Assembly (NCBI GenBank): GCA_034007295.1
Contig: JAVERC010000013.1
Coordinates: 6,168-70,167, forward strand
Length of the DNA stretch: 64,000 bases
Source of the DNA: JACKCP01 sp034007295
GTDB lineage: Bacteria; Desulfobacterota; Desulfobacteria; Desulfobacterales; JACKCP01
Reading direction: 5' to 3'
Shown here: positions 24,912-33,728 of the stretch, piece after piece
Position numbering within the stretch: the first letter of the stretch is position 1
How the letters are laid out: each line of letters starts with the position of its first letter
Position numbers and translations under genes: made by a program
Notes under the pieces: model-generated
Told to the model about the DNA's origin: nothing
What the model saw: only the letters and a program-made list of their open reading frames with translations
The model's database searches: none

Positions 24912-25439
24912 TCAGTATTTGTCCACATGAATTTTATTAAGCTGATTTTTAACATAAGACATATCATGGCCTTTAACAGGATTTGCAGGAAAGCCTGTTC
25001 CAATAATTGATAAAACTCTCAAATTTTCAGGAATTTCAAGAATTTGTTTTACATAATCTTCAGCACTTAAATTTTTGTTATGTTCTCTTTTCCTTATCTG
25101 GCACCAGCAGCTTTTAAGCCCAAGGGCCTCGCATGCCAGCTGAATATAAATAGATGCAATTGATGAGTCTTCAATCCAAACATCACATTTTTCTGAATCT
25201 GCAGCAATTGTTACAGCAAGTGGTGCCGTTTTTAGAAACGAAGATCCATGTACTTTTGCATTTGAAAGCTTTTCAATAATAGTTTTGTCTGTTGTAAAAA
25301 TAAATTCCCAAGGGTTAAGAGATCTTGATGAGGGAGCTCTTAATGCTGCTTCTTTTATTGAATCAATTAGTTTGGGATCAATTGTTGTATTTTGAAAAGA
25401 TCTTGCACTTCTTCTGTTTCTGATTAAGTCAAAAAACAT
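24912..25439 (-). CDS. Nitroreductase-family FMN protein
   Basis: A 175-residue nitroreductase: IRNRRSARSFQNTTIDP at the start (FMN phosphate-binding arginines), APSSRSLNPWEFIF, and GTGFPANPVKG near the end. These are flavin oxidoreductases using NAD(P)H; the substrate is not evident. At this length it belongs to the short group that includes reductases of unknown physiological substrate. Single gene with its own promoter region facing the diguanylate cyclase gene. Confidence 0.85.
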   Translation of the reverse strand: MFFDLIRNRRSARSFQNTTIDPKLIDSIKEAALRAPSSRSLNPWEFIFTTDKTIIEKLSNAKVHGSSFLKTAPLAVTIAADSEKCDVWIEDSSIASIYIQLACEALGLKSCWCQIRKREHNKNLSAEDYVKQILEIPENLRVLSIIGTGFPANPVKGHDMSYVKNQLNKIHVDKY

Positions 25440-25569
25440 TTTTTTGTCTCCTTCTGACTAAGAGTTTAAGTTTTTCTTTTCCTTATTATTCAATATTGAT
25501 ATTAATAAATTTTTACATAACATTTTTTTTATATTTTTTAAACCTAGATACTTAATATACAGGTATATT

Positions 25570-27159
25570 ATGGACAATTCAAAAAAAGCAGAAGAGTTTG
25601 CCAAGGCCTCGATTGAGGCAATAAGAGGTCTTGCTTCAAAAAAGATTGAAATGAATATTGAAAATCTTTCAAAAGAATTTTTGTTAAAAAAAGCTCTTTT
25701 TGAATCATTAGGTGAGCAGACCTTAGACAGATCAAAAGCCTTTTTAGAGCTGCAGGAAAAATACGAGCGACTTGAAAATCAGAAAAATCAGTTTTTCAGG
25801 GATTATGAAGAACTTTCAGACAAAAGAGAAAAAGAACGTGAAGTTTTAAAAAAAGCTGTTTTGTTTTTCAGCGATTTTGCAAAATCTTCAAGCACTGATG
25901 GTTCAAAAAGTTATATTGATAAATTTAGGAAAATTTTAAAAAAAGATTCAGATATAGATGTTCTTGATTCAGAACTTGTGGTTTTAAAAAATAAAATTCT
26001 AAAATCTGATATTGAAGAAACTCTTAAGGAAGAAGATAAAAAAAATTTTTTTAAAAAAATTATATTTTCACAGAATAAGGATAATGGCGAAAAAAATGAA
26101 TATATTTGTCTTTTGCGAGAAACATATAAAGATATAATTGAAAAGCTTAATCTGGCTGTTGGCTCAGACAGTGTTGCAGAACTTAGCGATCTTGCTTCAA
26201 AAATTAACGAGCTTTCAACTGCTGATGATTTTTTTATGGCAAGGTCAAAAATTTTAAAAGTTTTAAAGGTTTATCTTAAATCAGTAGATGATGACAGAGA
26301 AGAAGCTGCAAAATTTATTAAGGAAATTGGTAAAAGACTTCTTGAGGTTGAAGATCAGCTTTTAAAATCATATATGACCGATTCTGAGCAGATTGAAGAT
26401 TCAAATACAAACTTTACATCAATGCTTGAAAATCATTTAAATGACCTTAATAAAAATGTTTCCATGAGTCAGAGTCTTGAAGAAGTAAAAAATGCTGTTG
26501 TTTCAAAACTTAATACAATAAAAATTGTTATTCACAGAAAAAATGCAGAAGACAAAAAACATCAGGAAGAAATAAAGAAAAAATTTGTTGATATGCAGCA
26601 AAAACTTTTGATGTTCAAAAAAGAAATGGAAAGAGCTGATTTAAATATTAAAAAAATGGAAAAGGAACTTGTTTTAGACCCTCTTACAGGTGCATATAAC
26701 AGGCGAGCGTATGATAAAAGGGTAAAAGAAGAAATTGAAAGATTTTTCAGATACAAAACAAAATTTTCAATGATTATGTTTGATGTTGATCATTTTAAAA
26801 ATATAAATGATACATATGGCCATGATATTGGCGATAAATGTCTTTCGGAGATTATAAAAAGAGTTGGGCCTCTTTTAAGGCTTTCCGACTTTTTAGCAAG
26901 GTATGGAGGTGAAGAGTTTGCTGTTCTTCTTCCTGAAACAAATCTTGAAGGAGCTTTTAATGTTGCAGAAAAAATAAGAAAAACTATTGAAGAAATTTCA
27001 TTTGTATATAAAAAGGAAAAAATTACAATTACTGTAAGTCTTGGCGTATGCGAAATAGGAGAAAGTGATTCTGGATATGATTCACTTTTTTCACGTCTTG
27101 ATAAAGCAATGTATGAGGCAAAGAACAGCGGAAGAAATAAGGTGGTTGCAGGAAAATGA
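25570..27159 (+). CDS. Diguanylate cyclase with long coiled-coil sensory region
   Basis: A 529-residue soluble protein. Residues 1-360 are helical and charge-rich with no recognised sensor domain. Residues 365-529 are an active-type GGDEF domain: DPLTGAYNRRAY, FDVDHFKNINDTYGHDIGD and ARYGGEEFAVLLP. An RxxD inhibitory site (RLSD) lies five residues before GGEEF, so product inhibition by c-di-GMP is expected. The stop overlaps a possible ATG of the PPi-PFK gene by 4 nt, indicating one transcript. Confidence 0.9.
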   Translation: MDNSKKAEEFAKASIEAIRGLASKKIEMNIENLSKEFLLKKALFESLGEQTLDRSKAFLELQEKYERLENQKNQFFRDYEELSDKREKEREVLKKAVLFFSDFAKSSSTDGSKSYIDKFRKILKKDSDIDVLDSELVVLKNKILKSDIEETLKEEDKKNFFKKIIFSQNKDNGEKNEYICLLRETYKDIIEKLNLAVGSDSVAELSDLASKINELSTADDFFMARSKILKVLKVYLKSVDDDREEAAKFIKEIGKRLLEVEDQLLKSYMTDSEQIEDSNTNFTSMLENHLNDLNKNVSMSQSLEEVKNAVVSKLNTIKIVIHRKNAEDKKHQEEIKKKFVDMQQKLLMFKKEMERADLNIKKMEKELVLDPLTGAYNRRAYDKRVKEEIERFFRYKTKFSMIMFDVDHFKNINDTYGHDIGDKCLSEIIKRVGPLLRLSDFLARYGGEEFAVLLPETNLEGAFNVAEKIRKTIEEISFVYKKEKITITVSLGVCEIGESDSGYDSLFSRLDKAMYEAKNSGRNKVVAGK

Positions 27160-27173
27160 TAAACGGAGGTCTA

Positions 27174-29192
27174 ATGCTCGATAAGAATTTGGAGTCTGTT
27201 TTTTTCGAAAACAGGTGTAGTTATAATCCCCCGAGGTGCTTGGTATTTGAAAGTGATGAGCTTTTTTCAGTCAATGACCTTACAGTTGAATTTGATATTC
27301 ACCCTGAAGCAGCAAGACTTCTTCCAGAACTTTGTAAAAACCGATTTTTATCCTTTAGTAATGAAAAAGAAGGTAAAAAAATTGACAGATCTTTTACAAG
27401 AAGAATAGGTGTTGTTTTTTCAGGCGGACCTGCTCCAGGCGGGCATAATGTGATTGCAGGTCTTTTTGATCTTGCAAAAGAAGCAAATCCCACAAATAAA
27501 ATTTTTGGTTTTTTAAGAGGACCTGAAGGAATAATTGAGGGAAATTATATTGAAATTGACTCTGAGACTGTAAATAAATACAGGAACAGGGGCGGCTTTT
27601 CAATGCTAAAAACAGGGCGTACTAAAATTGATACGGAAGAAAAAAAGGAAAAGTGTCTTAAAACATGCAAGGAATTAAATTTAGACTCCCTTGTTATAAT
27701 TGGCGGAGATGACTCTAATACAAATGCAGCTTTTCTGGCCCAGTCATTTTACAATCAGGGTATCCAGGTAATTGGAGTTCCTAAGACAATAGACGGTGAC
27801 ATCCAGATAAAGGATATTAAGGGTAGAGTCTTGTGTCCTATTTCCTTTGGTTTTCATTCTGCTGCAAGGTCTTTTGCAATTAATATCAAAAATCTTCAAA
27901 CCGATGCTGCTTCAGATGTTAAATACTGGCATATATGCAAGGTAATGGGAAGAGTTGCAAGTCATCTTGCACTTGAAGTCGGGCTTCAGACCCAGCCTAA
28001 TATGGTTCTTATTGGTGAAGAGCTTGCAGATTATGTTGATAAATCAAAACTTGAAAAGTCAAAAAATGAGGAAATAGATTATTCTGCATATGGAATGACT
28101 CTTCGTCATCTTTCAAGAACAATCTGCGATCTTATAGTAAAAAGAGCTGCAATGGGTAAAAATTATGGAATTCTTGTTATACCTGAAGGCCTTTTAGAAT
28201 TTATAAATGAAATCCAGACATTTATAATAAAACTCAATTCAGTTATTTCAGACTATAATAAAACCCATGACAATGATTTTCATTCTGATTTTCCTCTGCT
28301 TGATTTAAAACTTGATTATCTTAGAAGAATGGCAAGGCAGGCTTCAGAAGAAGGATCCATAACAGTCTGGACATCAAGGGATGATGACCTTTTCAATGAT
28401 ATTCCTGATTTTTTTAAAGAAGGACTTTTAATGGAAAGGGATAATCACGGGAATTTTCAGTTCTCTCAGGTTGAAACAGACAGAATAATAATGGGTCTTG
28501 TTACAGATTATTTAAAAATTTTAAAGGATAACGGCACTTATAAACTTGGAATAGAAAGAAGCTGGTATTTAAAACGAATGAAAGAAGCTGGTCTTGATCC
28601 TGAACGCTATTCCAGTGCAATTTTTGAAAATAGTTTTTCAGATAAATTCCTTTTGAGAAAAAAAGAAATTATTTCTAAAAAAACTTTAAGACAGTCTCTT
28701 ATTGATGCCAATCTTATTTCAAATGATGAGGATTCTCCAAAGGCAGTAGTAAAGATATTTGAAAGGACCATACCCAAATTTAAAATGCAGACACATTTTT
28801 ATGGATATGATGGAAGAGGTGCAGAACCTACAGCCTTTGATTCAAATTATACATATAATCTTGGAGCTACATCTTTTTTTCTTATTTTAAGCGGATGCAC
28901 AGGATATATGGCATGTGTAAGAAATCTTGAAAAGGATTTTTCAATGTGGGAGCCTGGAGGAATTCCAATAGCACCTTTAATGCATCTTGAAGAAAGAAAA
29001 GGAAAACTTGATCTTGTTATAGAAAAATTTTTGGTAGATCTTGATTCACCTGCATTTAAAAGGCTTAAATCCATGAGAAATGACTGGCTTGGAATTTATC
29101 CTGAAGAAGACAGGGTAAGGGATCCTGATCCAGATTTGCTTTGTATGGATAAAAAGCATATTCCTCCAATGATTTTATCGCTTAATTCCTGA
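27174..29192 (+). CDS. Pyrophosphate-dependent 6-phosphofructokinase
   Basis: A 672-residue PPi-PFK: FSGGPAPGGHNVIAGL, LVIIGGDDSNTNAAFLAQ (GGDD marks PPi rather than ATP use), GVPKTIDGDIQ and ICKVMGRVASHLALE, with the long C-terminal extension of the PfpB-like group (usual length about 550). It interconverts fructose 6-phosphate and fructose 1,6-bisphosphate reversibly with PPi. GGAGGT at 27165-27170 favours ATG 27174; ATG 27156 would overlap the cyclase stop. Ends in a strong terminator. Confidence 0.9.
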   Translation: MLDKNLESVFFENRCSYNPPRCLVFESDELFSVNDLTVEFDIHPEAARLLPELCKNRFLSFSNEKEGKKIDRSFTRRIGVVFSGGPAPGGHNVIAGLFDLAKEANPTNKIFGFLRGPEGIIEGNYIEIDSETVNKYRNRGGFSMLKTGRTKIDTEEKKEKCLKTCKELNLDSLVIIGGDDSNTNAAFLAQSFYNQGIQVIGVPKTIDGDIQIKDIKGRVLCPISFGFHSAARSFAINIKNLQTDAASDVKYWHICKVMGRVASHLALEVGLQTQPNMVLIGEELADYVDKSKLEKSKNEEIDYSAYGMTLRHLSRTICDLIVKRAAMGKNYGILVIPEGLLEFINEIQTFIIKLNSVISDYNKTHDNDFHSDFPLLDLKLDYLRRMARQASEEGSITVWTSRDDDLFNDIPDFFKEGLLMERDNHGNFQFSQVETDRIIMGLVTDYLKILKDNGTYKLGIERSWYLKRMKEAGLDPERYSSAIFENSFSDKFLLRKKEIISKKTLRQSLIDANLISNDEDSPKAVVKIFERTIPKFKMQTHFYGYDGRGAEPTAFDSNYTYNLGATSFFLILSGCTGYMACVRNLEKDFSMWEPGGIPIAPLMHLEERKGKLDLVIEKFLVDLDSPAFKRLKSMRNDWLGIYPEEDRVRDPDPDLLCMDKKHIPPMILSLNS

Positions 29193-29197
29193 GTATT

Positions 29198-29220
29198 AAA
29201 AGACGGTAAAACCGTCTTTT
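29198..29220 (+). terminator. Intrinsic terminator after PPi-PFK
   Basis: AAAAGACGGT-AAA-ACCGTCTTTTTC: a 10-bp stem with a 3-nt loop and T-run. Confidence 0.9.
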
Positions 29221-29239
29221 TCAGGAAGGGAGTTGTACA

Positions 29240-30370
29240 ATGTTTTTTGAAAAGCCTTTATTTTATCCAAAACTTGACTGGGTTCAAATAGAAGTCAGCT
29301 CTTATTGTAATGCTTATTGCAATTATTGCCCTCAAACAATTTTTAAGGAAAAATTCAAAAAAAAATTTATTGATGAAAAAGGGATTGAGCTGATTTTATC
29401 TGAACTTTCCAAAAAAACCTATATTCATCTTCAAGGGTGGGGTGAACCTTTTTTAAATCCTGATTTTATAAAAATTCTTGAAAAAATAAAATCAAAAGGA
29501 TTTAAGGCAGGCACAACAACAAATGCAACTCTTTTAAACGATAAAATAATGGAAGACCTTGTTGATCTTGGACTTGATTATCTTGCTGTTTCTACAGCAG
29601 GATTAAATTTTTTTGAAAATGATTTTATAAGAAAAAAAACTTATCTTTCTGAGATCAGCAAAAAAATTAAAAAAATAAAAGAATTAAAATTTTCTAAAAA
29701 TAAATCTCTGCCAAGAATTCATCTTGCAAATATTGCTTTTAAATCAAATATTGAAAGTTTTTTTTCATCACAAGACTTTTTAGAGGATTTAAAACCTGAT
29801 CAGGTGGTTTTAAGTTCGGTTTCTTTATGCTGTACAAAGGAAATGGAAAAAGAGGCTTTTCTTGCAGAAACAGAAGAAGAATTTGAAATTTTAAAATCAA
29901 GATTCAAGTGTTTTAAAAACAAAACAGGCCTTGATATAAATTATCATATTGTTTCTCCATTTATTTTGAAAAAAAAATGCAGTGAAAATATTGAAAAAAC
30001 ACTTTTTATAGGTTCAGATGGCAGTGTTTACCCTTGTGTATTTCTTGGTGTTCCATTAAAAGCTCATACGCATATATATGAAAGAGGTTTTAAAAAAGAG
30101 CTTGTAAATAAAAGTTTTGGAAATATTTATGAAGAAAGTCTTTCAAAAATCTGGAACAAAAAAGAATATAAGAAATTTAGAAAAAAAGATTATCTTTCAA
30201 ATGATTTATGCAGTTTGTGCCTTAAACGATCTATTGATTACGGGATAGAAGAAGACGGGGTAATGCCTGAGTCATTTGATGCTAAGTGGGAACTTATAAG
30301 GGAGTTAAATCAGGATAAAGAAGATAGATTACGGCTTGAACTAGAAATAGAAAAACAGGAAAAATTTTAA
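29240..30370 (+). CDS. Radical SAM/SPASM-domain protein
   Basis: A 376-residue radical SAM enzyme. The [4Fe-4S] motif CNAYCNYC (CxxxCxxC) is at residues 18-25, followed by HLQGWGEPFLNPDF and TTTNATLL. The C-terminal SPASM-type cluster region has cysteines at KKKCSENIE, VYPCVFLG and LCSLCLKRS. The last 40 residues are charged. Substrate unknown: family members modify peptides or act as maturases, and no precursor peptide is visible beside it. It begins only 20 nt after the PPi-PFK terminator with AAGGGAG before ATG. Confidence 0.85.
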   Translation: MFFEKPLFYPKLDWVQIEVSSYCNAYCNYCPQTIFKEKFKKKFIDEKGIELILSELSKKTYIHLQGWGEPFLNPDFIKILEKIKSKGFKAGTTTNATLLNDKIMEDLVDLGLDYLAVSTAGLNFFENDFIRKKTYLSEISKKIKKIKELKFSKNKSLPRIHLANIAFKSNIESFFSSQDFLEDLKPDQVVLSSVSLCCTKEMEKEAFLAETEEEFEILKSRFKCFKNKTGLDINYHIVSPFILKKKCSENIEKTLFIGSDGSVYPCVFLGVPLKAHTHIYERGFKKELVNKSFGNIYEESLSKIWNKKEYKKFRKKDYLSNDLCSLCLKRSIDYGIEEDGVMPESFDAKWELIRELNQDKEDRLRLELEIEKQEKF

Positions 30371-30707
30371 ATGGTTTTTCAACTGACAGAGGCTGAAATA
30401 GAGTGTTTTATGTTTGAAAAATAAGTATTTGAAATTATATTTAAAATTTATTTTTAGGCTTAATAAAAAAAATATTTTTGTCTGTATTATGAATTATATT
30501 GACATGTCTGTGTTTAGTGGTAAAAGCATTATATAGTTATTGCCTATTTCTTGTGAGGGTAATAGCTTTTTTTAGTTTATACATAATAAAAATAGCCTGT
30601 TAGGCAGAAAGGGGGAAGGTGATTAAAAAAAATTAGATCTTAAATCCTTTTGCAAAAAAATTTTCAAATCATTAAAAAAACCAAAACTGAGAGAAATACA
30701 AAAAGAA
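30371..30707. other. Intergenic gap with weak hairpin
   Basis: An AT-rich stretch of 337 nt with no gene visible. AGTTATTGCC (about 30535) and GGGTAATAGC followed by a T-run (about 30557-30575) form an imperfect terminator-like hairpin for the radical SAM gene. Confidence 0.4.
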
Positions 30708-31046
30708 ATGAAAACAAACATTAAAAACATCATGTTTAATATGACAGCAGCAGCATTATTTGCATCAACAGTTGGCTGTCTTTCCTTTTCAGAAAAATCA
30801 TCATCAAATTCAGACAATTTTGCATCAGGAAATAAACTAACGCTTCCTTTGGCAGAAACAGAGGTTGATCCTGAAGATGAGCTTTCAGAATGTGAAAGTG
30901 AAATCTTAAAAATCAAGGAGCGTATGGCATCAGGAAAAATGGTTGAAGGCGAAGTCCTTGGAACCCTTTATTCCCTTCATTCTCTAATGGCCAAAAAAGA
31001 TCGTCTTGAGAAAAATATTGCCAGTGCAGCATCTGCAGGCAAATAG
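30708..31046 (+). CDS. Small lipoprotein, unknown function
   Basis: A 112-residue protein with signal peptide and lipobox (LFASTVGC, Cys at about 24). The mature part is Ser/Glu-rich and then helical (ECESEILKIKERM, LYSLHSLMAKKDRLEKNI), suggesting a short coiled coil. I recognise no family. The ribosome-binding site is weak. It is convergent with the flavoprotein gene. Confidence 0.65.
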   Translation: MKTNIKNIMFNMTAAALFASTVGCLSFSEKSSSNSDNFASGNKLTLPLAETEVDPEDELSECESEILKIKERMASGKMVEGEVLGTLYSLHSLMAKKDRLEKNIASAASAGK

Positions 31047-31113
31047 TTCAGATTTGGTTGTAGATACGAAGGGCCAGGTTTAAAAGTCTGCCTCTTCGTG
31101 TTTACATCCCTTT

Positions 31114-32286
31114 CTACACAAATTGTCCTGCACACCATCCTGAAGACCAGGCCCACTGGAGGTTATATCCTCCAAGCCATCCTGTAACATCAAGAACTTC
31201 TCCTGTAAAAAAAAGCCCTTTAATTTTTAGAGATTCCATGGTTTTTGAAGATATTTCATTGCAGTCAACTCCTCCAATAGTTACTTCAGCCTTTGTAAAT
31301 CCAAGGTTTCCTGCAGGTAAAATTTTAAAATTGTGAATTTGATCTGATATAGATTCTATATCAAAATCAGTGAGTGATTTTAGCTTTTTGTCTTTTAAAT
31401 TTTTTTTAAAAACTGCTTCAACAAGGTTTTTTGGCAAAAATTCAGATATAAAATTTTTTGTGGTTTTTTGAGATGTTTTTTGGTTTTTGAGCTCATTTTC
31501 AATTTTGTTTTCAGGAAGAAAGTCAATATAAAAAGGTCTGCCTTGTTTAATATAAAGTGAAATCTGAAGGCAGGCAGGTCCGCTGAGTCCTTTATGTGTA
31601 AATAAAATATTTTCTTTAAATGAAATTTTGTCGGTTTTTACAAGAGCATTTACTGAAATGCCTGAAAGATGAGCAAATTTTTTTTTATCATCTGGTAAAA
31701 ATGTGAGCGGGACAAGTCCTGGCATAGGCTTAATTGTATTAATTCCAAATTTTTCTGCAATTTCATATCCAATTGGGCTGGCCCCTGTTTGTGGGAAAGA
31801 AATTCCACCTGTTGAAACAACAAGTGATTTTGATTTGAAAAGACCTTTATTAGTATTTACTAAAAAATCATTGTTTGTTTTTTTTACCCATTCAATTTTA
31901 GTATTTAGATAAAATTTTGATTTATATTTTTTGAGCTCATTTAAAAAAAGATCAAGAATCTGATTTGAGCTTGATTTTAAAAAAAGTTGACCAAGATTTC
32001 TTTCTTCATATTCAATCCTGTTTTTTTCAATAATGGATATAAAATCATTTTGTGTAAATCGTGCAAGTGCTGATTTAACGAAATGTGGATTATTTGAGAT
32101 ATAATTGTGGGACTCAATATTTTTGTTTGTAAAATTGCATTTGCCTCCGCCGGTTATTAATAGTTTTGCCCCTGCACTATTATTGTGATCTATAAATATT
32201 GTTTTTCTGCCTCTTTTTGACGCTTCAAGACCGCAGACTAAACCTGAAGCACCTGCACCTATTATAATTACATCTGAAATAATAAT
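31114..32286 (-). CDS. HI0933/BaiN-like FAD-dependent oxidoreductase with non-canonical (AUU) start
   Basis: The frame is open from 32295 to 31114 and encodes a whole HI0933-type flavoprotein of about 390 residues. It has the Rossmann motif SDVIIIGAGASGLVCGLEAS, AKLLITGGGKCNFTN, VVSTGGISFPQTG, and the C-terminal FTGEVLDVTGWLGGYNLQWA. There is no in-frame ATG, GTG or TTG before the Rossmann motif; the first ATG is at 31725, inside the protein. Upstream the frame reads TAA-AAG-GAT-ATA-ATC-ATT-ATT-ATT-TCA-GAT. AGGA is 7 nt before ATT 32286, the best-placed candidate; ATT 32280 fits the family N-terminus best. A point mutation that destroyed an ATG is the alternative. Confidence 0.75.
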   Translation of the reverse strand: MIISDVIIIGAGASGLVCGLEASKRGRKTIFIDHNNSAGAKLLITGGGKCNFTNKNIESHNYISNNPHFVKSALARFTQNDFISIIEKNRIEYEERNLGQLFLKSSSNQILDLFLNELKKYKSKFYLNTKIEWVKKTNNDFLVNTNKGLFKSKSLVVSTGGISFPQTGASPIGYEIAEKFGINTIKPMPGLVPLTFLPDDKKKFAHLSGISVNALVKTDKISFKENILFTHKGLSGPACLQISLYIKQGRPFYIDFLPENKIENELKNQKTSQKTTKNFISEFLPKNLVEAVFKKNLKDKKLKSLTDFDIESISDQIHNFKILPAGNLGFTKAEVTIGGVDCNEISSKTMESLKIKGLFFTGEVLDVTGWLGGYNLQWAWSSGWCAGQFV

Positions 32287-32508
32287 GATTATATCCTTTT
32301 AATTAAGCTTTATTTTAAATTTAAAATTAAAGCCGGAAATATCAGATAAATTTTTTTAAATCCAGAACAAAGAAAAGAGATTTTTATATAAACAGATTTT
32401 TTTCCCCTTTCAATGAGGGCTTATTCTTTAAGTTAAATCTGAATTGAGTATTTTATATATATGTTTTTAGTAAAAATTTAATTTCTGACAGGTTGACTGA
32501 ATTTTTTT

Positions 32509-32552
32509 AAACCTTTTATCAGGCTTTTAAAAAATTGCCTGATACAAAGGTT
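32509..32552. terminator. Strong hairpin, possible terminator
   Basis: AACCTTTTATCAGGC pairs with GCCTGATACAAAGGTT (one bulge) around an AT-rich loop. It sits about 40 nt past the stop of the small acidic gene on the minus strand. The T-run is interrupted, so termination is probable rather than certain. The rest of the 32290-32590 gap shows nothing else. Confidence 0.5.
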
Positions 32553-32590
32553 TTAATGCTCTGAAAAAAAATATAAAACAGAGATTTTTC

Positions 32591-32746
32591 CTAATAGTCT
32601 ATTCCAGGATCACATCCAAGATGGGGGTCAGGATTTTCGCATTCAAAATAAAAATGCCTTACATCTTCATGGCCTTTTTTGGCTTCTTCTTCAGACTCTA
32701 TAAAGTCTTCAACTTTTACCAATTCTTTTTCTTTTTTTGGTTCCAT
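32591..32746 (-). CDS. Small acidic protein of 51 residues
   Basis: An ORF from ATG 32746 to TAG 32591. AAAGGAG lies 7 nt before the ATG, a near-ideal ribosome-binding site. The product starts MEPKKEKELVKVEDFIESEE and ends in FECENPDPHLGCDPGIDY. It is charged and soluble, with two cysteines (E-C-E-N and L-G-C-D) that could bind metal or form a disulfide. I recognise no family. A hairpin follows it. It is divergent from the FNR-like-site operon. Confidence 0.65.
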   Translation of the reverse strand: MEPKKEKELVKVEDFIESEEEAKKGHEDVRHFYFECENPDPHLGCDPGIDY

Positions 32747-32854
32747 GATGATTCTCCTTTTATTGTTTATATACTTAATATTTAATGAAACTAATTTTTG
32801 AAAAAAGTTACAAAAAATAAAAAATTTGGTTCCCCCAAAAAATTTTTTAGGTTT

Positions 32855-32868
32855 TTGATCTAAATCAA
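32855..32868. promoter_or_regulatory. FNR/HcpR-type operator 1
   Basis: TTGATCTAAATCAA, a perfect TTGAT-N4-ATCAA palindrome. TATATT at 32894-32899 is a suitable -10 for activation from near -42, which places the transcript start at about 32905 and supports the ATG at 32937 of the siroheme protein. Confidence 0.65.
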
Positions 32869-32936
32869 ATCTTTTTTATATGATTCAGGAAAATATATTA
32901 AAGGTTTCAAATAAACTTTACAAAAGGGTTGTTTTT

Positions 32937-33725
32937 ATGAAGTGGAGCGATGAAGCGAAAAAAGAACTTTCAAAAGTGCCGTTTTTTGTAAGAAAAAAAG
33001 TAAAAATAAAGGTTGAGGATTTGGCAAAAGAATTAAATTCAGAAAAAGTTTTGCCTTTTCATCTTGCAGAAGCAAAAAACAGGTTTTTGAACAACATGGA
33101 AAAAGAAATAAAAGGTTTTAGCCTTGAGGCATGCTTTGGAGAAAAAAACTGTAAAAATGCAATCAAGGCAAGTCCTGATTTTTTAAATAAAATTGAATCC
33201 CTTCTTTTAAAAAAAGATATTTTGTCCTTTCTTAAAAAAAATTCAAAAGATAAAATAAAGTTTCATCAGGAATTTAAGGTAAGTGTATCATTTTGTCCAA
33301 ACTCATGTTCAAGGCCGCAGATTTCAGACATAGGTCTTATTGCAGCATCAAGGCCTGTTGTTACAGACGAGCCGTGTATAAAATGCATGTCATGTGTAAA
33401 AGGATGTGTGGAAAGAGCTGTTTTTTTTAAAAACGGTTCTTTATTAATTGATTATGAAAAATGCCTTTTTTGCAATGAATGCATAAAAAGATGTCCCACA
33501 AAAACCATAATTCAAGAAAAAAAAGGTTTCAGGATTCTAGCAGGTGGAAAGCTTGGGCGTCATCCAAGGCTTGGAAAGGATCTTGGTGAAATTTATACAG
33601 AAAATGAAGTTTTGAAAATTATTGATTCAGCTGTTGATTTTATGCTTTCCCAGAAAAAAGGGGCAAAAAGATTTTCAGATATTTTTAATGATGAAATTTT
33701 TGAATCACTTAAAAACAGGGTTTAA
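32937..33725 (+). CDS. PCP_red / siroheme-half-domain / ferredoxin fusion protein
   Basis: A 262-residue protein in three parts. (1) MKWSDEAKKELSKVPFFVRKK matches the small PCP_red domain. (2) A nitrite/sulfite-reductase-like siroheme half-domain with C-x5-C (ACFGEKNC) and C-x3-C (FCPNSC), then SRPQISDIG. (3) Two 4Fe-4S motifs, CIKCMSCVKGC and CLFCNECIKRCP. It may reduce or carry electrons to a small oxyanion, but it is shorter than catalytic reductases. ATG 32937 has AAAGGG upstream; an in-frame ATG at 32880 lies before the predicted transcript start. The RND adaptor gene starts 3 nt after its stop. Confidence 0.7.
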   Translation: MKWSDEAKKELSKVPFFVRKKVKIKVEDLAKELNSEKVLPFHLAEAKNRFLNNMEKEIKGFSLEACFGEKNCKNAIKASPDFLNKIESLLLKKDILSFLKKNSKDKIKFHQEFKVSVSFCPNSCSRPQISDIGLIAASRPVVTDEPCIKCMSCVKGCVERAVFFKNGSLLIDYEKCLFCNECIKRCPTKTIIQEKKGFRILAGGKLGRHPRLGKDLGEIYTENEVLKIIDSAVDFMLSQKKGAKRFSDIFNDEIFESLKNRV

Positions 33726-33728
33726 AAA

